This document shows, in pieces, positions 36,881 to 48,300 of a DNA stretch of 64,000 nt. Below the pieces are notes generated by a model that worked only from the letters and a program-made list of their open reading frames with translations, made no database searches and was not told the origin of the DNA. The position numbers and the translations under genes were made by a program. Position 1 is the first letter of the stretch; each line of letters starts with the position of its first letter. This DNA comes from Campylorhamphus procurvoides (taxonomy: Eukaryota; Chordata; Aves; Passeriformes; Dendrocolaptidae), in contig WBMV01000085.1 in the NCBI GenBank assembly GCA_013396655.1, positions 62,001 through 126,000 of the forward strand, in the 5' to 3' direction.

Positions 36881-37741
36881 CATATCACACAATCAAAGCC
36901 TCTCAGCAGTCCCTGCAATATTTTTGATAAAGATGTTGTTGTAATGCAGTCCCCATGATGTAGCACATAGCTTGATTTCTCTTTGAAGAAAGAATATTGA
37001 AGAAAACATATAAATGACATATTCTTCATAAGCTCTTACATTAGGGCAGAATTGTTCTTTGTATAACTCTTCTGAATTTGGGAATTATTTTCCTCCTGAT
37101 TAGCATGAGTAGATAATCTGTTCTTTCACAGTTTAACAATAGCAATCAATATTATTTAAAAGGTTTCATTTTTTTGTATTGAGAAGTCATAACTTTGAGA
37201 GAGCAGAATTGATTTTTCAGAACCTTGCTAGCTAATAAGTATCGTAATTTTCTTCTCATTTAAAGAAATTACTCTTCTGTCCATCTAGGTACCAAAAAGC
37301 TTCAGTGAAATGTTATTAGTGTTTAAGAAGAAGAACTGGCCATTTGTCAAGAGCTTTACTGCTAGCAAACTACAGGGTTTTACTTCAAATTGGTGCAGAT
37401 AGTGTATTTTAGTATTCGCACTCACACCTAAGAAAGGGACCAGGCAACTAATTATCTGCATAACTTCATGTCAACTCCAATGCATATTCAGTGAATATTC
37501 AATATATCTGTTCTGAAGTACTGTAATTCAGAAAGGAACATACACAGACCAGACTGGAGCAAACGCAAGTCTGGATGAAGCTAAGATGTGTGGCAATATA
37601 TTTTCCCATGTGCTTATAGTCAGCAGACTTCAGTCATGGCAAGATTAAAGCTCATATTTTCTTTATTTTTTATAAAGAAAGAAGAGCTTGCATGATCAAA
37701 GTTCTCCTCAGCAATGCAGGTGGAGCTCAGCTTCTCATCAG

Positions 37742-37859
37742 GGCACGGATAGGCAGATCCAGGCTTACTTGGACAAGAAGCGGCAGCTTGGCCAGATGTC
37801 CAGCCTTAGTCGCAGGAGAACCAAGACTTTCTTGCTGCCTCTGAGGTTACCATTTTGTG
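37742..37859 (+). other. Candidate coding exon, plus strand (weak)
   Basis: A frame of coding-like appearance, GTDRQIQAYLDKKRQLGQMS followed by SLSRRRTKTFLLPLRL, starts after a CTTCTCATCAG acceptor-like sequence (AG at 37740-37741). It reaches GTG/GTAATA (donor GT at 37860-37861), with an alternative donor at 37846. Within it, third codon positions are GC-richer than the surroundings. The frame stays open upstream to about 37688, so the true limits are unclear. I cannot assign a protein family. No second exon with matching phase was found, and the interval may be chance or a pseudogene fragment. Confidence 0.15.
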
Positions 37860-37861
37860 GT

Positions 37862-39559
37862 AATATCCCACGGTAGAATGCATCTTCTTCAGTTAATAAG
37901 TACAAATGAAATTTTCCAATCTTCTCTGGATCTGTCTCTTTATTTCACTCTCGCTCCCTTACATACTCGTGCTCATCACTTTCTGGGAGCAGGCATGCTT
38001 GACATTTTACCAGTAGGAAAGAGGGCAAAAATCACCTTTGACTAAAATAATTTTAGATAGGCACTTAATGTGAAGTGTTGACTTCTTGCATGTCAGATGA
38101 CTGTGTTTTCCTCAGGGTTTTGAAGAGCAAGAACACTAACCTGAAGGGCCTCTACAATCATATAACATTTCTTCTTTTATATCTTACTGTTTGCTAATGA
38201 CAGCAAAGGAATGGACAGAGTTAGGGCTTTAACCAATACCGTAGCCAGGAGACAGGTTTACTTCTAGTTTGTTGAATATGCTGGCAGGTTACATATGTGG
38301 AGAGAGTCTCTTGGAGAGTGAGCAGGTGGACTTATCCATCATTGTTTAAAGTTGGCTCAAGTCCTTTTGCAGAACCATTGCCATGTTGTTATCCTGGGTA
38401 ACTTGGGAGCTTGAAGGCTGGACAGTCAGTGCATGTGATTCCTCCCAGGATTCACTTTCAGGTTCTTTGCTGTTTTATATCCACCTGCTTCCTTTTGCCA
38501 ATGTGGTTAGACTATAGGACTAGAGCCGTCACAATTCTGTCAGTGATGAATTACCAGTGGTCTTGTCATTCTCCCTGATCATGACATAAATGCTTTATGC
38601 TGCCCTTAGCAGATGGTCTTTGACAGAGAACTTGCAAACTAGTTAGGATAAAATTCTCATCAGAGACAGTTTAGTAAACATCTCTAGTCTCAGCATCAGG
38701 ATTCAATCAAAATGTGGATTCTTTTGTTTTTAACAAACAGCACTGGAAAGCCTGGAATGCTTCCCTTCCACTAAGCCTGAATGTTCTTCATTAAATATCA
38801 AAATAGCTGGAGAACCAAGTTACTGTTAAAAGGCAGAGACTGTGTTTTGAGGCATTCTTCATGTATAGTCTCATCTCAGTGAACTGACTCAGCCCAGCTG
38901 GCTGGAGTTGAGCACCATGGCAAGCTGGCCCATGGGGCTGGGGCTGTAGCCACCTGAGGAGGGTGGCCCACAGTTTTGGGAGAGTCACTATATCAGAAAT
39001 GTTTGTCCTTGAGCTGTCCAAGTAAGGCTGAGGTGTCAGTGAGCTGCCAAAGGCCCTTTGCAGTCCCCTGTTGCTGGCACTATTTTAGATTTTCAATATT
39101 ATTTTAGAAATTACTGCAAGACCAATCAACACTGGAAGAAAACAGCACCATAATCTTGCTGTACATTCTGCCCCATAACTCAATGTCCTTCATGTTCGCA
39201 TAAACTACTTTATCCAAATACCACATCTTTGTCCAGAGTCTGCTGAATAGTAGGAGGATATTATGTCCTCCACCATATCATTGAAACTCTTTCCTTCATC
39301 AGCATCAAAGCAATCTTTTCATGTGTTTGGATCAGAACAAAAGATTTCTTAGCCACTTTGCCCTCTGTTTATACAGGTTTTATTTTAATACTTGAACAGC
39401 TATCTGTATTTACAGAGGACTAATCTAATGTATTAATCTGCTTATTTTTGTTAACCCTCATGTATCTGATGTTTTCTTATTTCTCTCTGCTTAAAAATAA
39501 TGATGATAATCATTCTCTCTGCTTTCTCTGGTGCAGCACTTATTAAAAAGGTTTTCACA
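37862..39559. other. Unique sequence, no gene seen
   Basis: No recognisable coding or repeat content. A slightly GC-richer patch at 38870-38990 (GGCTGGAG, CATGGGGCTGGGGC) carries no identifiable feature. The minus-strand frame across it (38791-39021) has no splice context. Confidence 0.5.
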
Positions 39560-39852
39560 CAGATCACAAAATCCTAGAATAGTTTGGGTTGGAAGGGACC
39601 TTAAAGATCATCTGGTTCCAACCCCCTGCAATGAACAGAGGCATCTTCAACAAAACCAGGTTGCTTAGAGTCCCATCCAACCCGACCTTGAACACCTCCA
39701 GAAATGAGGCATCCACCACCTCTCTGGGCAACCTGTTTCATTGTTTCAGCACTCTCATCATAGACCATTTCTTCCTTACATCTAGGCTAAATCAACCCTC
39801 TTCAGCTTAAAACCATTACCCCTTGTCTTGTGATCTTCCTGATGAAGTCTGA
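39560..39852 (-). mobile_element. CR1 LINE 3' end, minus strand, 5' truncated
   Basis: A well-preserved CR1 3' end in antisense. The tail remnant AGATCACAAAATCCTAGAAT lies at the left, then GGTTGGAAGGGACCTTAAAG, CCAACCCCCTGCAATG and AACCAGGTTGCTTAGAGTCC. Further right are CTCTCTGGGCAACCTGTTTC and AAAACCATTACCCCTTGTC. The 5' truncation point is near 39852. Antisense open frames within it are not genes. Confidence 0.95.
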
Positions 39853-41104
39853 CAAGGCAATTGCAATTCCTAGAATAGAAATGTTTCAGGAACTGTATAT
39901 GTTTGGCAAATGTCTTAAAAAAATAATGAATGTTAGGTCTGGAAGAGTTCTGGGAAGTAGACAATGTCTGCCAAACATTGTAGGTGATTCAATTCCATGG
40001 AGATCCACAGGTATTACCTCTGTGGAGGTGATCTCCACAGGCAGCTTCTGGTTTCTGTAATCAAACTGCCAGCTCCTATTGCTTGTGGCACTGCTTTGTT
40101 AAGAGACAATGTAATAAAAATGATGAGTTGAACTCAAAAAGGACTCCTGAACTTTTAGGGGATCTGAGTAACAGGAGAGTGTAACTCCTCTGGAAACTCT
40201 CATACTTGGCTCTGCATACAAGAGGAGGAACAGAGCTGAGATAATTGGTACTCTCTTTACTATCAACAACCATCCATATGGTAATTTTATGTACCAAGAG
40301 GTATATAAACCTGGTCTCCCTTATACCTCTTTTACATCATTTTATCTCTGTTGACTTTCCTTTAAAGTAGTATGAAAGAAAAATTGCTGTATTAATAAGG
40401 AAACATTCTCTGTAATCACACAAGGAGTAATAATATTTTAGAGTGACACAGGGAAAAAACCAAAGAGGAGTAGTAGTAGTAGCTGAAAGTCAGACAAACA
40501 TCCAGTAGAAAAATGAAGCTTGGGATGCATACAATTTCTGTTTAAGCAAGTTCAAACTAATTTTATGAACCGTTCATCCAGGTCAACTTTCTTTTTGTGT
40601 TTCATTTTCCTTTTACCAGCTAAAAACAAGTGTAGAAAATGTCACTAGACCTTGAAAAACACATTGAAATTGAATACAGGTTCTTCTTTTCTTTCAGTGT
40701 ATCTCAGCTAAATAGAAACACCACTATATTTTTAACATGACAGCTTCAGGAAAATAAGATGTCAAGATTAACTTTTAAAAAAGACCATGTTTTAGTTCAG
40801 TCTTAGTAATTTATGTAATGGTATACTCCAGAATATGTTGCAAAGAACTATTAAAAGACAGCTACAAAAATGAAATGCAGCATACAAAGTTATTTAAAGC
40901 TCTGCATGTGTGTTGCTTTGTCTTTACAGGTTGTTAATTATATAGTTATAAACCAGAAAGAACCTACAGCCAAAGGCATTCATAATGATGTTAGATTGAA
41001 ATGTATGCTATAGCATTTGTGAGCACTCATTTCCTTTTTTTTTTTAATTGCTTTTTTGGATATCAATTGGCATTTCTATCCCCAAGAACAGAAGGAGTTT
41101 CAAA
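39853..41104. other. Unique AT-rich sequence, no gene seen
   Basis: No recognisable gene or long repeat. A short AGT run lies at 40469-40482. A T-rich tract at 41035-41046 gives ATTAAA followed by an A run on the minus strand, about 60 bases past the stop of the candidate exon described next. Confidence 0.5.
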
Positions 41105-41197
41105 CTAATTCCTTAGACCACAACAGTAGCCAAGCAGATCCAGCATCTGCTCAGTGACAGCACCATCAAATATGACATGGCCTTTGTATGGCAGGAT
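41105..41197 (-). other. Candidate terminal coding exon, minus strand (weak to moderate)
   Basis: On the minus strand a good acceptor-like sequence (ACTTTTCTACCTCAG) ends at 41198. From 41197 it opens 30 codons, ILPYKGHVIFDGAVTEQMLD then LLGYCCGLRN, before a TAG at 41107-41105. The peptide has the feel of a folded-protein C-terminus (alternating hydrophobic strand, then a helix), but I do not recognise the family. About 60 bases further, ATTAAA plus an A run occurs, which could serve as a poly(A) signal or be the fossil tail of a retroposed copy. The frame is closed by a TAA about 20 bases upstream of the acceptor, so an exon rather than a longer frame would be required. No matching upstream exon was identified at 41208-44272. 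Confidence 0.22.
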
Positions 41198-41207
41198 CTG
41201 AGGTAGA

Positions 41208-44200
41208 AAAGTAAATGTAATTAATTAGCCCCAAAATTCAGAGATGGGGTAGCAGGCAGTTTCATCTGGCTTCCTGGCTTTAAAAGGCTCTTCTAAAATA
41301 TATACCTGTGCACTGACCTCCACAGGACAGTTGTTGCTGGAATGAGGCATACCCATACATCTGAACCTTCATGCCTCGAGGACAGGTACCTGTCTTAACC
41401 CAGTAAGCCAACAGCATATCCATCAGGCAGGGAAATGTGCATATGTCTGAAGTCATTAGAAGTTGTTGGTGGAGCTGACTCAAAGCAGCTCCACTGTCTG
41501 TGGTGCTGCTGTCAAGTCACAGGGTTTGTTTCTCAGAGAGTTGCTGATGATCTTCAGTGATGAGTCAGTGTGTGTTTGGAATAAGCTGTACAAGGGCATA
41601 CTCTCAGTCAGTGCCCTACCATGAACAGTGGATTAGGTACAGGTGCCATAAAAACCAACTCTTGTACCTTGAGAAGAGGGCAGGTGTTCTGTTGAAAGCT
41701 GCAAGTTCTGTGTGGAGACTCTGCTGGACTTCGAGTGTTTTGTGCTTGTCCTCAGTACGACCAGGATTATACATTTGGATTTGCCTCTCATGGAAAAAAG
41801 ATCGGGAGGGATGTAAAAGGATTGAGATAGCCTCCCAGCTGGTGCCACCTACTAGTATGGGTATGTGAAAGCCCATAGAGCTGCCCCTATTTGCACTGTT
41901 TGGAGATTTAGTTCTGGACACAACTACCTTATTAAAATTAGGACAGGTGATACCTGCTGAGCATCATCACCAATGTTTCTGTGATGCTAAGACATGAAGA
42001 CAAACTTCACCCCTTTAAATGAGGAACATGTACCCTCCCCTGGGATTGCTCAGCTTCTGGGCAGGCTCCGAAACTATGCCTGTCCTGTCTAAGGCACAAG
42101 ACAGTATGGCTTTATGGTCTGTCAGCATAAAATCCTCATCTTCATGTCCTCTTTGCCCACTTATCCTATCTGCAGGGCACAGGAAAAACAGATTTTCCAA
42201 AACTCACCTTGCGCAATGTTTTTGTTTAGTTCTGATCTTGGCATGAAAAACCCTCTTTTTCCTGAACTCCATAAAAATTGAAGAACTGCTAAGGCTGATT
42301 TTGTTCTTTCCAAAAAGGGCTGAAATCCTGTTTTTCTTCCTGTCTGAATGAGGGCTTAAGACATTCACTCTAACTGAAAATTGTTTGCTAGTTACTGTTT
42401 TAACCAGAAGGAAACATAAGTTTTAGCCATTAATTCTTGCAGAGTGATGCTAGAAGTTACTATCTAAGCATAAGCCATCACAGTTTCATTTCACTTCCAG
42501 GAACTTTTGCATTTGCTCTTTCCAAAGCAATTCAGTGAAAAATGTGACAGTATCATAAGCACTGAAAGGCAGAGATCTGGTAATTCAGGATGCAAATTGT
42601 TTCTGCTAAAATTTACTAAAGTATGGCTTTGATTGATGTCATGGCTGAAAACTGCTATGACTGATGGCATTTTGATGGTATCTGTGAAATGGAAGGACCT
42701 AAGGCTTCAGATCATCCATCATGTGCAGATGCTTAACTTTACTGCAAGGGTTCCCCTTCCTATAAAGCAGTTTGCCTGGATGTGTTAGAGTTGGAGCACC
42801 AGCATTCTTCATGCCATCCAAACTCATAGTTGATTGGAGAAACTCAGAACTGCCAGGTCTGATGCCCTTCACAAATTCTAAGTTTATATTAGAATTTGCA
42901 AAGAGAAATAAAATGCTGACATACAGGTGATGCAGACATGTCCCCTGTTTTCTCAAATATCTGCACCAGTGGAGATCACTCTGGCAGTTAGATTTTATAC
43001 TCGGTTTAGTCATGGCAGGATTGTTTTCTGGACTCACTGTTGATGTTAGGTTATGGTTTGGGAAAAAGAAAACTTAGATGTTTCTTTTCTCCAGCTGAAT
43101 TTCATCTGTAATGAGGGTATTTTTTTTAACTGAGGAGTAAGTTGATGTTAAGGAAACTTCAGTGATGCTCCACTAGGGACTTTGCTCTTCACATTGATGC
43201 GCATGTAAGGGCTTAGATGACTACACTGATAGGCACAAGATAAGCAGGTAATATGAGAGTGCATAGAAAAGATAATACATTTGCATTGTCATCCTGTTAT
43301 ATTGTGTGTGCAATAAGTAGTGATGTGTTATTTAATTTGTACTTATTATGCACAAGATTGATAGATTATGATTATTTTTTATAAATAGCAAAGTACACAG
43401 ACAAAGCCACTCAGATTTAAAAAAAAAAATCAAAAAACACACGAGAAGAAAGCAAAAAAACCCACAGGATTATTTGGACCAGGGAGGCCTTTCTAGTCCC
43501 TTCAGACCAGTTTCCTTACCAGATTATTGTCTGGTACCTCTTCATGTACCCTGCTTACCTGGTTATATCTCCAGGAGGGGAGAACTCTCTTCGGAAGGTA
43601 CAAAGGCTGCAGAGCTGAGGGGTTATTGCCTCTCATGTCACTGTTACCCTAATGCAGAGACTAAACTTAGGCTTGTGCCCCTACTTTGGGACATGTGATG
43701 GCATTTGTGAGAGGCAGGAACTTGGGGATGAGTGTGATAGGGATGTGATGAGGGACCAGGAGAGGGAGGACACAGGGAGCCAAATCTTGGCTTGAGGACT
43801 CAAACACAGGCAAAACCAATATAGGTTGGAATACAGGAGAGGACAGATGACAGCATGAATTTGAAGACAAATTTGCATTTTTAGGACCCACCTAGGTCCT
43901 AAATTTTGGCGGACTCCAAAATGTCTAATGCCTACACTAAAAGCAATTTTCAAATGTTAGCTTGTTTTAAAAAGCATACATCTATTACAGTTCAATAATA
44001 CTAGTCATTACCTGGGGGAAAGTTAAGATCACATGTTAAATTTTCATGCTGTCATAACTTGACTGTTATTCAAGAAATATGTTTACCAAGGGGATTTGTA
44101 TTTGCCTGAGTGATTCAAGATGTCAGGTGACTGAAGGTACTTCAGTGTCATCCTTTTCTCTTACACTGACTAGATGCGAGTTGCTCCTCCTTTATATACC

Positions 44201-44272
44201 ATGTATACTTAGGAAAAACTATTTCTCCTTAAAAAAAAGTAAAATATCCACTGTTGCTAAAAAACCCAAATG
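41208..44272. other. Unique sequence, no gene seen
   Basis: Open frames on both strands at 41280-41921 (for example 41616-41921 minus, 101 codons) have no family resemblance and break in every frame, so I do not call them. An A-rich stretch with short purine units occurs at 43418-43462. No promoter-like or RNA-gene feature was found. Confidence 0.45.
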
Positions 44273-44300
44273 AAACAAACAAACAAACAAACAAACAAAC
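44273..44300. repeat. (AAAC)7 microsatellite
   Basis: Seven perfect AAAC units are followed by AAAATC. This is a tetranucleotide repeat, probably polymorphic. Confidence 0.97.
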
Positions 44301-44701
44301 AAAATCAGTACTGTATAAACTCAAAAAGCACATCTCACTTGATGAGAATGGTTCACCTCTCCTAAAATGACTGCAGATAGGATAAAGAGCCTAAGACATC
44401 TTTAATAAGTTATTAATTTAACTTAAGGGAAAACTGCTTCTGCCTCAATTTGAAAATGTAGATGTGACAAAGGTGTATAGGAGGAATTTCCCCATGGTAT
44501 TTCCTCATTCTCAGTTCACAGCCATCTTTTGCCCGGCACAGTTTGATGACACTTATCCATGTAGTCCTGTAACAGACACTGCCATTGCGAGTAATCAGGC
44601 CATACTCTCTCTCTTGAGTTTTTAAGGCCTCAGGCTTGAGTGTTGACAGGTTTACTCTGTCTGAACTTCTCTTGACTTGCCTGCAGCTTTTATTTATTTA
44701 T

Positions 44702-44727
44702 TGTTACAGCTAAACTAAGCTGTAACA
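44702..44727. repeat. Perfect 10-bp hairpin, 6-nt loop
   Basis: TGTTACAGCT at 44702-44711 is the exact reverse complement of AGCTGTAACA at 44718-44727, with a 6-base loop. The downstream bases are not a T run, and in a vertebrate context a rho-independent-type terminator is not expected. Confidence 0.85.
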
Positions 44728-44839
44728 GTAAATTCTTTAACTGACCAGGTAGATGTGGCAAATTTTTTTTATTTGTTTGTCTTTGTATGGTACAACCTAT
44801 AGTCTTATACAGAGAGCACTAACAAGAAGTTATAGAAGT

Positions 44840-45345
44840 GTTGAATAAGCAGTTGCATAGCAGTGTAGAATAAGGAATTTATGGTTCTGTCAGACCTATG
44901 TCAGGCTGAGAAATGCAGACTTGGCACAACAGGAAGTGCCTTGAGAAATGGAACCATAGAGACACGCAGGCATGGGATGATGAGACAGGGCACAGATGAG
45001 CACTGAGGACCCCATGGCTATAGACAGCTCAGAAGTGACCAGTAAAAAATGCAGGCATGGAGATGGAAAAAGATGGGTTTAGGGGTAACTCAGAGAGCGC
45101 AAAAGTAGTATCTAACATATCCAAAAGTCATAATGTAAGGAAACTTGCATGTGTGAAGCTGCATACCTGTGAAAAATAAGCAATTATGTAAAAGCATGTT
45201 AACAAGCATTTGAAAAATAACCCAAGTGTGTCCTGGGGTGAAAGAGAAGAAACTACATGGACATCATGCTTGTCCTAGTGCATGATGTCTAATAAAAGTT
45301 GTGTGTCACAGCAAGTTGGAAATATATTCCTTTGTTTTGCTTGTA
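44840..45345 (+). mobile_element. Possible solo LTR of an endogenous retroelement (uncertain)
   Basis: The stretch starts around TGTTGAATAAGC. It runs through purine-rich sequence with several GGCATGG units to a TCTAATAAAAGTTGTGTGTC segment at 45288-45307. This has the AATAAA poly(A) signal plus the G/T-rich sequence expected at the R region of an LTR. A 10-bp hairpin ends two bases before the signal. I could not confirm TG...CA ends, a target-site duplication, a primer binding site, or any internal retroviral gene, and I do not recognise a named family. It may equally be unique sequence with a chance AATAAA. Confidence 0.25.
45260..45289. repeat. Perfect 10-bp hairpin, 10-nt loop, abutting AATAAA
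   Basis: GACATCATGC at 45260-45269 is the exact reverse complement of GCATGATGTC at 45280-45289. A G-T wobble could add one further pair. AATAAA starts at 45291. In retroviral RNAs a stem-loop often surrounds the poly(A) signal, so the arrangement is compatible with an LTR, but it is not proof. Confidence 0.85.
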
Positions 45346-48300
45346 GTCCTGGTTATGTAATCCTGGCCCTAAACATTAAAAACATAAATATCTAGAAGCT
45401 GGTTTGATTGAAGGTGATCTAGAGTTTTGTTCTGCTTCAGTGTTGCACTAGGTGGGAATAAAGTCAGGTGAAACAAATGTTTGTTCAGTATTAACTAACA
45501 AAAACATCCCCTACCTTGGCGTAAGAAAAATAAAATCTGAATGACAAATAGTTGCATATTTTTGTTCCTAGCAAACCATCATGTATCAAGCACAACTTTG
45601 AATCCCTGTGTTAGTCCCCATTATGCATGAACTTACACAATTCTTGTGGTATGAATCACCTTAATAAGGGAGCAGAAGTGAGAAATTTGGCTAAATTGAA
45701 AAGTTTAAAGTCAGAATGGGATGTCTAGCATCAGAGCTGTGTTTGTCAAGACATCCCAGGGGTTGAAAGAGCAGAAGATGCTATTAGTTTTTCTTCTGGG
45801 TACTAAATTGGTACAGGCATGAGATCCTCCTGGTGTAGTTCACTTTCTTCTGTCTCTGGCATGTCTCTGAAATCCGCCCCCATGTGGGTCTGCATACAGC
45901 TGGGCAGGCAATTTGGCTTCAACTGAACCGTACGCTAATCAGGCTTTCAAATGAAGATGGAGCATAATTAAAGTCAGTGTAAAATAACCCAGAAGGCAGT
46001 AACACATTTTAACAGGCTATAGCTCTTTGACATTTATATCATAAAAAAGCATATTTTCTCCTTAGGGGCGCAAACCCCAAAGGTGTTTGATTTGACCTAG
46101 CTGGGGAGGCTCATGACCTCCAAAAAGATGTTCCATGCCTTGCAGAATTCAGCTATAAGGCATAAAAACATGTTCATGTTTCTTTCTGTCTCCCTGCCAC
46201 AGACAGCAGCCTGGCTCACGGCCTCAACTCATATGCAGAGAACAGCAGCAGAAAATAATAATTCTGTTCTGCAGAGGCAGCAGTGCTTTGAATGTCACCT
46301 CACACATCAGCTACTTTTTTGCCTCTCATGCATGGAAAAACACTTCCCAGAGTGGCAGAATTTTTTTTGCCAGCTCTATGGACTCATCTGTTTGAACCAA
46401 ATGAGCTTTCAGTTGGTAAAAATGTCTGAAAGTGTGGACAAGAAATGCCACCCAGGAGTTTTTAGACCTCAGCTGAGACATTTCTCCAGCATGGGTGCCA
46501 ACAGGGTGTAACTCATCTTTTTTCTGTGAATGCATAGCAGTGGGATTCCTGCTGTCCCAGAGGAAAAAGGCTGATTTGGGATAATTAGTGAACTGCTGTA
46601 GAGGGCACTGTATAGTCAAAAATACAGGTTTTTTTGAAGGGTTATGCTGTGTTCTTCTGTTCCACTAGGGCTGTGTGGCCACTGTAACCAAGAGAGCAAA
46701 AGTAAAAAAATGAGACTCTTGATTTAGAATGGCTGCTGAGGCAGAAGTTACACTACTGTGCACATAAATTTAGTCATGATTATTTCTCCAGAAGGAGAGT
46801 TACACGGTGGATCTAGAAAAATATTAGTGAGAGTCTGGACAAAACAAGTAGGTGTCCTGCTCTAATACAGCTTCCTGGCATTGGCCTGGCTGGTTTGGAG
46901 GTTAAGTGGAACTTAATGATTAAAACCCCTCCTGGGAGGTAGTTGCATCTGCCAAGGTTTGTATGAACTTCCATGAAGTGCAAACTATGAACAGGGTGGC
47001 AGTGTACTATTCAAGAGAATCTGCTAAACAGTCAGCAGAGGCACTGGGCCAGTCCCTTTGCACTGACAGGGCTTGAGGTGTCTGGAGGTTCCATCATTTT
47101 CCAACTATCCCAAGGTGATCAGCCACTGCTTAATCCATTTTCCCATCTCATCAGTATGTAAATGAATGTGGCACATTTCTCTGAGAGGCTATTAGACTGC
47201 TAACACAAGTATTTTTGGCTTGGCTGGATTAACTAAATAAGCATGGACTTCAGATTCCAAACATACTTTCCATTTTATTTACAGAAGATAAATAGAAAAA
47301 ACTGATGGCCCATAATCAGGAATGAAGCAGAATGAATGAGAAGCCTCTTAAAATACAAAGCAGCATGTTCACTAGGGTTGATAGAATAAGGTAAATAACT
47401 TGGGAGTAATGCTAGTCTGTCAGTATTTCTATATACTTTTCTTCTCAGGGGTTCATAAATCTGTGATAAAAAAAGCAATTGTCTCAGAATGAGGAAAAAA
47501 TACCAGAGGACAACATTTTATATAAAATTATTTAAGCATTGGATTTAATTTAAAATATTTTTTTGTGTTTTCCACTGTTGCTTTGTTCATCTTCAACAAA
47601 AATGACTAATAGTTTTATAAAGCAACCCTGAGGAGGTAAAAAGCTCTCATTTGAGCTCAGCTGTTCAAATTTAGACTCCTCTGAGCTGTGCATTTTGCCT
47701 CCCACTGTCATGCTGGGAGTCAGCAGGAGGGAAGGCTTGCAAGGAAGGGTCTTCTTCGCTGCCTTGACCGCTTGCTGCAGTGCACATGGGTCACTTGCAC
47801 CTGATCTCTGAGCATTTTGTTTCTGCTGAGAAAATGCCCTCAACATCTGTGTGCCTGGTAATGGGCATGTGTGAAACTGGCAGTGTCCTGGTGACAATGT
47901 GCTATTTCGTAGCCAAGGCGAGCTACAGCCCTCTGGGTGGGCATTATGTTGCCTGTTCCACTGGTAGGACACATCTGGACTGCCGAGGCCATCTCTACAT
48001 GACCACACAGTAGATTGGTATGGGTTGTGTGAAAATATAAAATAGCAGTAGAAGCAAAGGGAGAGGAAAAAGGATGGAAATGGTGATTCAGTGTTTTCAT
48101 TTCAAAGCATAATGCTGTTATAAGGTACTAAATATAGGGTACTAAAGACACAGATGGCATAGACATGTTTGCAGAACTGCGTGATCAACATATCCTGAAC
48201 TAAAGGTGCATAACTGAAAAAGACACAGCTCAGTGGTGTGCACCTTCAGACACCAAAATGCCTTTTAAAATTTGGCCTTAGGTATTTTACGTCTACATTA

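Noticed and set aside
44702..44727. A bacterial-type transcription terminator
   Set aside because: The stem is not followed by a T run and the window is vertebrate DNA.
47550..48100. Overlapping 152-codon minus and 77-codon plus frames as a gene
   Set aside because: Open on both strands in a GC-richer patch, with no recognised motif or splice context. Chance is sufficient.
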